This document shows, in pieces, positions 1 through 6,101 of a stretch of 9,079 bases of DNA; position 1 is the first letter of the stretch, and the number at the start of each line of letters is the position of its first letter. The translations under genes and the position numbers were made by a program. The DNA comes from CAYOXX01 sp964408025. GTDB lineage: Bacteria > Acidobacteriota > DATKUA01. The notes below the pieces were generated by a model that did no database searches, was not told the origin of the DNA, and saw only the letters and a list, made by a program, of their open reading frames with translations. Location: contig CAYOXX010000110.1 of the NCBI GenBank assembly GCA_964408025.1, forward strand, positions 1 through 9,079. Reading direction: 5' to 3'.

Positions 1-1004
1 CCCCTGGAGAGGGGGCGGGGGCGAGCGCGGGAGCCCTGATCTTTCTCTACCCGCGCCAGGAGCTGGACGAGGCGATCACCGGCCTCCTGACCACCTTCAT
101 GCTGGCCGCGGCCGTCGGCGTCGGGCTCGCACTCGTCCTCGGCTTCGTCGTCTCGCGGCACACCGCGGGGCCGCTGCGGCGCCTCGTCTACGCCTTCGAC
201 CTGGTGGCCCTGGGCGACTTCTCGGTGCGCGTCACCAGCCGCCGCCGCGACGAGCTGGGAGAGTTATTCGGCGCTTTCAACACGATGGCCGCCGACCTCG
301 AGGGCCTGCGCCGGCGGCTGGTCCGCAGCGAAAGGGTGGCCGCCTGGCAGGAGGTGGCGCGCAAGATAGCGCACGAGATCAAGAATCCCCTCTCTCCGAT
401 CCAGCTCTCGATAGAGACGCTGCGCAAGGTGCGCGAGCGGGGGCACCCCGACTTCGAGGCAATATTCTGCGAGTCGACGGCCACCATCCTCGACGAGGTG
501 GAGAAGATGCGCCGCATCGTGGATGAGTTCTCCGACTTCGCCCGCCTGCCGGAGCCGGAGCTGCGGCCGACCGACCTGCGGCGGGCCCTCGCCAAGGTCC
601 TCAGCCTCCACAAGCCGCAACTTGGGGATGTCGAGCTCGACGAGCGTCTCGAGCCGGTCCCGGAGGTTGCTGCCGACACGGAGCACTTCAACCGCCTGGC
701 TGCCAATCTGGTGCTGAACGCGCTGCAGGCCCTCGGCGGGCGCGGCAAGCTGACGGTGCGCCTCGAGACCGCGCAAAGGCACTCGCGCAGGTGGGCACGC
801 CTGCTGGTCGCCGACGACGGCCCCGGGATGAGCGCGGAGGTGCGCGCCCGCATCTTCACTCCCTACTTCACCACCAAGGAGGGCGGAACCGGGCTGGGGC
901 TGGTGATCGCGCAGCGGATCGTCGAGCAGCACGGCGGGCGCCTGAGCGTGGAGAGCTCCCCCGGCAGCGGCACCCGCGTCGAGGTTCTGCTGCCGTTAGC
1001 ATAG
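1..1004 (+). CDS. NtrY-like membrane histidine kinase, C-terminal part (5' end outside window)
   Basis: The reading frame is open from the window edge (codons in phase from base 3) to TAG at 1002-1004, so the N-terminal sensor part is missing. Numbering from the Met at base 99, residues 1-20 form a hydrophobic membrane segment, and a HAMP linker with the DELGELFGAFNTM motif follows at about 21-75. The HisKA H-box, AHEIKNPLSPIQLS, has its phospho-acceptor His at residue 92 (bases 372-374). The ATPase domain shows the N-box (NLVLNAL, N203 and N207), the G1 box DDGPGM (239-244), an FTPYFTTK F-box and the G2 box GGTGLGL (262-268). All catalytic boxes look intact, so autokinase activity is expected. 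The AHEIKNPLSPIQLS wording and the HAMP placement are typical of NtrY-type kinases that pair with NtrX/NtrC-class sigma54 activators. The next gene downstream converges on it, so no partner regulator follows. The signal it senses cannot be judged. The family call is firm; the NtrY subtype is likely. Confidence 0.93.
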   Translation, partial: PGEGAGASAGALIFLYPRQELDEAITGLLTTFMLAAAVGVGLALVLGFVVSRHTAGPLRRLVYAFDLVALGDFSVRVTSRRRDELGELFGAFNTMAADLEGLRRRLVRSERVAAWQEVARKIAHEIKNPLSPIQLSIETLRKVRERGHPDFEAIFCESTATILDEVEKMRRIVDEFSDFARLPEPELRPTDLRRALAKVLSLHKPQLGDVELDERLEPVPEVAADTEHFNRLAANLVLNALQALGGRGKLTVRLETAQRHSRRWARLLVADDGPGMSAEVRARIFTPYFTTKEGGTGLGLVIAQRIVEQHGGRLSVESSPGSGTRVEVLLPLA

Positions 1005-1066
1005 AAGGGGCAGGGGGGGGGGCGAACGCGGGCCGCTCGCTGCCGCCGCGCCGGAAGGTGAAGAGG

Positions 1067-1117
1067 AAAAAGCGGCGGCCGCCCCGACGGGGGCAAGGTG
1101 TGGGGCAGGCCGCCGCT
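1067..1117 (-). terminator. Rho-independent terminator after the FadL-type gene
   Basis: A perfect 10-bp inverted repeat, AGCGGCGGCC at 1071-1080 and GGCCGCCGCT at 1108-1117, is extended by a further 5-bp pairing (GCCCC at 1081-1085 with GGGGC at 1102-1106, one bulged base at 1107). Read on the minus strand, the stem is followed at once by TTTTTCC (1071 down to 1065). It begins 8 nt after the FadL stop codon. On the plus strand no T-run follows, so it seems to work only for the leftward transcript and separates the two convergent genes. Confidence 0.85.
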
Positions 1118-1124
1118 AGCGGTT

Positions 1125-2378
1125 CTAGAACCTGTAGGTGAACGAGAGCCCGAGGATCAGGGCGTTCGACTTGTACTCGCTGGGGAACGGCACGTAGGTG
1201 GAGGTGCGCGGTGCGAACCAGAGGTACTGGAGCGCGAAGTCGATGACCACCCGGCCCCAGCAGCAAGAGTCTAGCGTGTCGTAGCCGAAGCCGCCGGTGA
1301 TCTCGTTGCGCGAGGCGCCGGGCAGGATCGGCTTCAGGGTGCTGTCGAGGATCGGTGTGTGGTCGTAGATGTAGCCGAGCCGCAGCGAGAGCTCCCTGTT
1401 CATCACGTACTCGAAGCCGAGGCGGTAGGTCCAGATGTCGTTCCAGTTACCGGCGTCGGCGAAGTCGAGTGCCGGATTCTGGAAGCTGATGGCCAGCTCG
1501 TCGTAGCAGCTCCAGCCCGTCCTCTGCACGTCGAGCTGGACGTTGAAGTTGTCGGTGACCCTGAACATCGAGCCGACGACGATGATGTACGGCATGTCGA
1601 TGGTCGTCGAGACCGACTGGTCGGCGAAGGTCGCGCTCAGGATGGCGTCGAACAGCGCGATGCCGGTCGAGGGGACGGTGAAATCGACGTTGCCGTCGTA
1701 GTCGATGCTGACTTGCGACTTGTAGCTGAAGCCGATCTGGAAGCGCGGGCTGGCCCTGAACAGCGCCCCGACGTTGAAGCCGTAGCCGGTGCCGGTTCCC
1801 TCCAGGGCGGCGTCGATTTCCGGCGCCAGGCCGGGCGCCAGGGACATGACCGCTTTCTGGCCGATCTCGACTTTCGACCTCACGTAGTCGAGACCGATGC
1901 CGACGGAGAACTGCTCGCTCAGCTTGAAGGCGATGGTTGGCTGAAAGTAGTATGAGCGCAGGGCCGACATGTAGGAGATCTCGCGCCCGATCCAGTTTTG
2001 CGGCCAGTCCACCGAGAGCCCGTAGGGCACGAAGAAGCCGAAGCCGACGGCGACGTTCTCGCTCAGGTTGGTCGAGACGAAGGCCGATGCCGGCGGTATC
2101 CAGCCGGTGGTCGTCTCGGTGCTGATTCCGCCCAGGGTGCTCTCGCAGTGCGGTTTAACCGGGTGGAAGCTGAAGTTGATGAACGTGCCCTCCAGGAAGG
2201 CGATGCCGGCCGGGTTGTAGAAGATGGCCGTGACGTCGTCCGCCCGCCCGACGAAGGCACCCGCCATGGCGGTCGCCTTGGCGCCGTGCTCGTAGTAGCC
2301 GAAGCCGGAGGCCTGCAGGGCCGCCGGAATCAGCAGCGCCACGGCCGCCACCAGCGTAACGATCAGGTGTTTTCGCAT
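1125..2378 (-). CDS. FadL/OmpP1/TodX-family outer-membrane hydrophobe channel
   Basis: This is a 417-residue outer-membrane beta-barrel of the FadL family, which lets long-chain fatty acids or hydrophobic compounds such as aromatic hydrocarbons cross the outer membrane. Residues 1-23 form a signal peptide (charged MRK, hydrophobic stretch, likely cleavage after LQA). The mature N-terminus carries the family hallmark, with alternating small residues (ATAMAGAFVGRADDVTA) and YNPAG at residues 54-58. The rest alternates polar and aromatic residues as in beta strands and ends in LSFTYRF; the terminal Phe is the usual signal for the BAM assembly machinery. The length is close to that of E. coli FadL. 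The ATG start follows a purine-rich AGGGGTAGGTAGC leader. The protein has four cysteines (C78, C291 and the adjacent C372/C373), which is unusual for a barrel. It has its own putative promoter (2511-2540) and a terminator directly downstream. The substrate cannot be predicted; the family call is firm. Confidence 0.93.
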   Translation of the reverse strand: MRKHLIVTLVAAVALLIPAALQASGFGYYEHGAKATAMAGAFVGRADDVTAIFYNPAGIAFLEGTFINFSFHPVKPHCESTLGGISTETTTGWIPPASAFVSTNLSENVAVGFGFFVPYGLSVDWPQNWIGREISYMSALRSYYFQPTIAFKLSEQFSVGIGLDYVRSKVEIGQKAVMSLAPGLAPEIDAALEGTGTGYGFNVGALFRASPRFQIGFSYKSQVSIDYDGNVDFTVPSTGIALFDAILSATFADQSVSTTIDMPYIIVVGSMFRVTDNFNVQLDVQRTGWSCYDELAISFQNPALDFADAGNWNDIWTYRLGFEYVMNRELSLRLGYIYDHTPILDSTLKPILPGASRNEITGGFGYDTLDSCCWGRVVIDFALQYLWFAPRTSTYVPFPSEYKSNALILGLSFTYRF

Positions 2379-2510
2379 GCTACCTACCCCTTTTGTTGTC
2401 TTGCCCCTCCTCCCGATCCGGACCCTCCTGTGCCAAACATGTCCGTCGCTCCGGAAGCGGGTGTTGTCAAGGGCGGTTACCGATTAAGACCTCTTTACCC
2501 GTTTGCGGTC

Positions 2511-2540
2511 AGTATAACGTTTCCGCCGAGGCGGTGTAAA
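2511..2540 (-). promoter_or_regulatory. Putative sigma70-like promoter of the FadL-type gene
   Basis: On the minus strand, TTTACA (2540-2535, one mismatch to TTGACA) lies 18 bp from TATACT (2516-2511, one mismatch to TATAAT). Transcription would begin near 2504, giving a leader of about 125 nt before the ATG at 2378. A 5-2-5 inverted repeat, CCGCCGAGGCGG (2523-2534 as read on +), fills most of the spacer and could be an operator. The surrounding 2379-2571 gap holds no convincing gene. It also has a small hyphenated palindrome, CGGTTACCG (2474-2482), in the leader. Confidence 0.5.
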
Positions 2541-2571
2541 TCCCTTTTCGCCGAGCCGTCTGGCGCGCAAA

Positions 2572-3183
2572 TCAGATCATGCTCATCAGGTTGCGCTTCA
2601 GGCGCTCGTCGACCGGGTCCAGCCCCAGGTAGATGGAGAGTATGGCACGCGCCAGCGTCCTGTTTGTCACCTGCATCCGCGCCTCCTCCTCGTCGTTGAC
2701 GTTGAGTGTGATCTCCCCCTCGCCGCCGAACCAGAGCACCGCCACGTCGCCGTTGGCGATGTCGGTGATAGCATCGAGGAAGGTTGCGGCGTCGGCGGCG
2801 ATGCGCTCGTCGTTGATGGCGATAGTCCGCTCGATCCCCTCGCTGAAGGCGCCCTGGAACTGCTCGGCGGTGAGGTTGCGGACGAACTTAAGCACCAGCG
2901 CCCGCTGGCCCCGCGAGGCGATGACGGCCGCTGACAGGCGCTGATCGTTGACCGGGCCCTCGCCCAGCAGCTCCCGCAGTGGATCGACCTCGGCGTAGAG
3001 GCCGATGGCGTAGATCTTGAACATCCACCTGGTGCGCGCCGCCACGCCCAGCAGGCGCATCTCCTGGCTCTCGCCCACCGATGTGGCGAAGGCTACGCCG
3101 GTGGCGGGTTCGGTCGCCTCGTCGACATCCTGGAGCGGCAGGCCGAATGCGGCCAGCGCCGCCAGCAAAGCTAGAGTCTTCAT
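2572..3183 (-). CDS. Exported chalcone-isomerase-fold protein
   Basis: This is a 203-residue protein that I recognise as a bacterial chalcone-isomerase-like family member. Key regions are LLGVAARTRW followed by MFKIYAIGLYAE (44-65), ALVLKFVRNLTAEQF (95-109), the WFGGEGEITLNVN strand pair (151-163) and the C-terminal LGLDPVDERLKRNLM (186-200). The start is placed at the internal ATG at 3183. It gives a signal-peptide-like N-terminus (MKTLALLAALAAFGLPL) and directly follows a GGGGGGAG ribosome-binding site; the frame extends 16 codons upstream without such features. The protein is therefore probably periplasmic or exported. In plants this fold includes true chalcone isomerases and fatty-acid-binding proteins. 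Bacterial members are generally not thought to make flavonoids, and I cannot assign a reaction here. The downstream FadL-type channel makes a lipid-binding role attractive, but that is inference. No clear terminator follows, so read-through into the FadL gene is possible. Confidence 0.8.
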   Translation of the reverse strand: MKTLALLAALAAFGLPLQDVDEATEPATGVAFATSVGESQEMRLLGVAARTRWMFKIYAIGLYAEVDPLRELLGEGPVNDQRLSAAVIASRGQRALVLKFVRNLTAEQFQGAFSEGIERTIAINDERIAADAATFLDAITDIANGDVAVLWFGGEGEITLNVNDEEEARMQVTNRTLARAILSIYLGLDPVDERLKRNLMSMI

Positions 3184-3184
3184 A

Positions 3185-3192
3185 CTCCCCCC
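3185..3192 (-). promoter_or_regulatory. Ribosome-binding site fixing the start of the chalcone-isomerase-like gene
   Basis: Minus-strand GGGGGGAG sits one base before the ATG at 3183; its purine-rich core lies about 5-6 nt from the start. It supports this start over the longer upstream frame. An overlapping out-of-frame ATG at 3194 reaches a stop after four codons. Confidence 0.6.
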
Positions 3193-3197
3193 ATGAT

Positions 3198-3256
3198 AAA
3201 AAATTGTGGTTGGACCGCCGCACTCTACCACAGCGGCGTTCCGCTCTCAAGTGCGG
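3198..3256 (-). promoter_or_regulatory. Leader with two competing hairpins and a U-run (attenuator-like)
   Basis: Between the split-barrel gene and the chalcone-isomerase-like gene the minus strand can form a nested structure. Its outer stem is CCGCACT/AGTGCGG (3256-3250 with 3224-3218). Inside is a 5-bp stem, AGCGG/CCGCT, closed by an AACG tetraloop (3245-3232). A second hairpin, TGTGGT/ACCACA (3232-3227 with 3210-3205), ends one base before a run of six Ts (3203-3198). The second hairpin encloses one arm of the first structure's outer stem, so the two cannot form together. The second stem is only 6 bp with a 16-nt loop, so it is weak. The inverted repeats are seen directly; regulatory meaning is inference. 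Confidence 0.35.
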
Positions 3257-3271
3257 AATCCCGTCCGCGCC

Positions 3272-3757
3272 TTATTTCTCCACCGCTAGTTCGGCGTGGA
3301 AGCCGAAGGCAACCGAGTTGTCGACGAGCACGATGCGCGCGGGCCTCAGCAGGTGGAAGCGGGCCGCCGAGACCCTCTCGGCGATCTCCGGCCCCAGCAC
3401 CTCGGCCCGGCGGAAGAAGATATCGGTGAACGGGAACCTCTCGACGTAGCGCCTCAGGGCGCGGTCCGCCAGGTCCCCGTCGGCGATTTTCGAGGCCTCA
3501 CCCTCTATCTGCAGGCCCCGTATCTGCCGCCAGTCGGGGTCCGGGGCGTGGACGGCGGCGGCCACCGCCGGCGAGCGGGCGATGGCCCGGCCGTGGCGTG
3601 ACCCGGGGTCGGAGACGAAGAATATGTCGAAGCCGTCGGCGGCGTAGAATAGCGGTGCCGCCCAGGGGACGCCGCAGTCGTCGGCCACCGCCAGCGTGAG
3701 TATCGACTGCTCACGCAGCAGCGTCACAATTCTGCGCCGCAGTTCCTCTTTGTCCAC
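3272..3757 (-). CDS. YhbP-like pyridoxamine-phosphate-oxidase-fold (FMN-binding split barrel) protein
   Basis: This is a 161-residue cytoplasmic protein without a signal peptide or membrane segment. The order of elements fits the PNPOx-like split barrel: an N-terminal helix (MDKEELRRRIVTLLREQS), then TLAVADDCGVPWAAPLFYA, FDIFFVSDPGSRHGRAI (43-59), and RQIRGLQIEGEA (77-88). The last resembles the IRGVQFKGE segment of E. coli YhbP, and the end, VDNSVAFGFHAEL (145-157), resembles YhbP's TDNTLGFG. Family members bind FMN, F420 or heme; which one applies here, and the reaction, cannot be read from sequence. It starts with GTG at 3757, only two bases after the exporter's TAG. An AAGGAG ribosome-binding site (3771-3766) lies inside the exporter's last codons with 8-nt spacing, so the two genes are probably translationally coupled. 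The family call is good; function is unknown. Confidence 0.82.
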   Translation of the reverse strand: MDKEELRRRIVTLLREQSILTLAVADDCGVPWAAPLFYAADGFDIFFVSDPGSRHGRAIARSPAVAAAVHAPDPDWRQIRGLQIEGEASKIADGDLADRALRRYVERFPFTDIFFRRAEVLGPEIAERVSAARFHLLRPARIVLVDNSVAFGFHAELAVEK

Positions 3758-3759
3758 CC

Positions 3760-6024
3760 CTAGCTCTCCTTCTCCGCCGGCGCCGGGAAGCGCGGCCGCA
3801 GGGCCCGCAGCAGCGCCGGCAGCAGCACCAGGTCGCCCAGCAGCGCCGCCAGCATCGTCGTCGCCGTCAGCGCGCCTAAAAGTTTCGTGGGCGCGAAGCC
3901 GCTCACCGTCAGCGTCAGGAAGGCGGCGGCCAGCAGCAGCGAGGTGAACAGGATAGGCCGGCCCTTGGTCCGCAGCGCCCCGTCCACCGCCGCATCGTAG
4001 TCGGCGCCCGTGGCCAGCAGCCTGCGCAGCTGGTGCACGAAGTGGATGGTGTCGTCCACGGCGATGCCGATGGCGATGCTGGCCACCATGATCGTCATGA
4101 TGTTGAGCGGTATGCCGAGCCAGCCCATGAGGCCGAGGGTGACGACGATCGGCGTTACGTTGGCCACCAGCCCGATGAGGCCGGCGGGGAGCGAGCGGTA
4201 GGCGGCCAGGAAGACGGCGGTAACGAAGAGCAGTATGAGGCCGACGCTGACCACCTGGCCGAAGAACAGATCGTCGATCATGCTCGATATCAGCAGCGCC
4301 TGCCCCGTCGCCTGCACTTCCAGCGAAGGGGCTTCTTCCGCCGCCAGGCGCTCGGCGAGGCGCCCCAGCGGCTCGATCATCTCGGCGCTCGCGCCGGCGG
4401 TGAGGACCGTCATCTTGGTAGCGCGGCCGTCGGTCGTCAGGAATCTGCTCAGCTGTGGCTGGTTCCGTATCGCGGCCACCAACAGGGCTCTGTTCGCAGG
4501 CGAGTCGGACGATCCCATCTCGTCGAAGAAGCGCTCCTCGTCGCCGAAGATCAGCTGGCCGACCGACAGGATGCTCAGCGAGTTGACGATACGGTGTCGG
4601 CTTGTCAGTTCGTCTCGCAATCGGGCCAGCTCGGCCAGCGCATCGCCGTCGATCGGTCCGCCGTCGCGGCGCCTGATCATCAGCTCGAAGGAATTGGTTG
4701 CGCCGAGGAGTTCTTCCAGGTAATCCCTGGCAGTGTTGATGTAATGATCCGGCGGGAAAAAAGCGTAGGGATCCGATTTAACCCTCACATCCGCAATCCC
4801 GATGGCGCTCGCCAGGGCGACCGCAACCGCCAGCGCCGTCACCAGGCCGCGTCGTCTCGTCGTTCGCTCCAGAAAGGCGATCCAGCGAGGCGGCTCGCCG
4901 TCCGCCGCCGGGGGCACCGCGTCGGGACGCAGCCGCAGCATCGCGGGCACCATCGTCAGTGTGATGGCGAAGGCCAGGATAATGCCGACGGCGGCGAAGA
5001 GACCGAATTCGCGCACCGGCGCCACGTTGGTGGCAACCAGCGACAGGAAACCCGCGGCCGTGGTGATCGCCGCCATGAAGCATGGAGGCGCCGCCCTGCG
5101 GAGTGCTGCCGCGGCGCGCTCGGCCGGCCCGCCCTTGCAGCGCCGGTACTGGGAGACGATGAATATCACGTGGGCGATGGAAATCGCGATCACCAGCGAG
5201 GGCAGCAGGGCAGTGGAGATGCTCAGCGAGCGGCCGGCCAGGAAGAACAGGCTCATCGTGCAGACCAGAACCGTTACGATCGCCGATGCGCCCACGGCCA
5301 TCGGGTAGAAACCGCGCAGGCCGACCCAGAGGAATAGGAGGCAGAGGAGGGAAACCCCCGGCGTAAGCACTACCAGGTCGTGGCGCACCGCTTCGGCCAT
5401 GGCAATCTTGGCAACCGGCACGCCGATCAATTCATAGTCGAAGCCGCCGTGCTCCAGCTCCAGTACTTCCCCGACTTTGCGCGCAACCGAGGCGATAGCC
5501 TCGTCCGCCGCCTCCTCGCCAAAGAGGGGCTCCTCGAGGATGACGCTGATGCCGGCGAAGCGGCCGTTCTCGGAAACGAACAGTGTGCGGTAGAGGTCGC
5601 TCGAAAGCAGGTGCTGGCGCAGCTGGTCTCGCTCCCGGTCCGCCAGCGGCAGGGTGCGGACGAGCGGCAGCATCAGCGGCAGCGGGCCTCCGCGGTCTAC
5701 CCTTACGGCGTCGGCCGCTGTGTAAACTGCTTCCACGCCGGGGATGCGCTGGAGTCGGTCGCTGGCGCGGCGAAGCATCGCCAGCGCCTCGTCGGAGAAG
5801 GCGTCGGGCACCCTGAAGATGGCGACCAGGGAGTAGTCGCTGCCGAACGTCTCGATGTAGCGGCTGTACCGGATCCGCTCGGCGTCCTCGTCGGGGACGA
5901 AGCTCTCCATCGACATGCTGAAGCGCGGGCTCAGCAGGCCGGGCGCCAGGGCCAGCGTCGCGGCCCCCAGCGCCAGCAGCACCACGACGGGGTGCTCGGA
6001 TACAGCCTTCTCGAGGACGCGCAT
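3760..6024 (-). CDS. RND superfamily (MMPL/COG1033-type) inner-membrane exporter
   Basis: This is a 754-residue inner-membrane protein with the duplicated RND/MMPL plan. TM1 is at about 11-31, a periplasmic domain at 35-212, and a TM2-6 bundle at about 216-365. The second half repeats this: TM7 at about 392-411, a second periplasmic domain to about 585, and TM8-12 from 590 to 741. The TM10 motif GIAVDDTIHFVHQLRR (653-668) has the paired Asp (D657, D658) expected of the proton relay. At the matching place in the first half, ISIAHVIFIVSQYRR (281-295), the pair is replaced by A284-H285. The family exports lipids, hydrophobic molecules or hopanoids by proton-driven transport. At this size it works alone or as an oligomer rather than as a classical AcrB-type pump, and no membrane-fusion protein is encoded nearby. 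The ATG at 6024 follows GAGAGG at 9-nt spacing. It lies 77 bp downstream of the ABC permease and two bases upstream of the split-barrel gene. Cargo is unknown. Confidence 0.93.
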   Translation of the reverse strand: MRVLEKAVSEHPVVVLLALGAATLALAPGLLSPRFSMSMESFVPDEDAERIRYSRYIETFGSDYSLVAIFRVPDAFSDEALAMLRRASDRLQRIPGVEAVYTAADAVRVDRGGPLPLMLPLVRTLPLADRERDQLRQHLLSSDLYRTLFVSENGRFAGISVILEEPLFGEEAADEAIASVARKVGEVLELEHGGFDYELIGVPVAKIAMAEAVRHDLVVLTPGVSLLCLLFLWVGLRGFYPMAVGASAIVTVLVCTMSLFFLAGRSLSISTALLPSLVIAISIAHVIFIVSQYRRCKGGPAERAAAALRRAAPPCFMAAITTAAGFLSLVATNVAPVREFGLFAAVGIILAFAITLTMVPAMLRLRPDAVPPAADGEPPRWIAFLERTTRRRGLVTALAVAVALASAIGIADVRVKSDPYAFFPPDHYINTARDYLEELLGATNSFELMIRRRDGGPIDGDALAELARLRDELTSRHRIVNSLSILSVGQLIFGDEERFFDEMGSSDSPANRALLVAAIRNQPQLSRFLTTDGRATKMTVLTAGASAEMIEPLGRLAERLAAEEAPSLEVQATGQALLISSMIDDLFFGQVVSVGLILLFVTAVFLAAYRSLPAGLIGLVANVTPIVVTLGLMGWLGIPLNIMTIMVASIAIGIAVDDTIHFVHQLRRLLATGADYDAAVDGALRTKGRPILFTSLLLAAAFLTLTVSGFAPTKLLGALTATTMLAALLGDLVLLPALLRALRPRFPAPAEKES
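3766..3771 (-). promoter_or_regulatory. Ribosome-binding site of the split-barrel gene, inside the exporter gene
   Basis: Minus-strand AAGGAG lies 8 nt before the GTG at 3757 and within the final codons of the exporter. It supports the non-ATG start and coupled translation of the two genes. Confidence 0.65.
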
Positions 6025-6101
6025 CGGACGGGGCCTCTCGCGGTTCGGGCGCGCAGGATGTTAGCACCCGCGATCCGTGGGTGTCGAGGCGGCCCCTACC
6101 C

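Noticed and set aside
1013..1022. Run of ten Gs after the kinase stop codon
   Set aside because: It is a homopolymer that could vary in length, but it lies between convergent genes where slippage would change no reading frame or promoter I can see.
2465..2470. Perfect TTGACA on the minus strand upstream of the FadL gene
   Set aside because: No -10-like hexamer is present at 15-19 bp downstream (GACGGA at 17 bp), so it is not a convincing promoter; the 2511-2540 pair is better.
4033..5337. 434-codon open frame on the plus strand, opposite the RND exporter
   Set aside because: It is antisense to a clearly conserved exporter, its translation is rich in Gly, Arg, Asp, Gln and His with no recognisable family, and long antisense frames are expected in GC-rich coding sequence.
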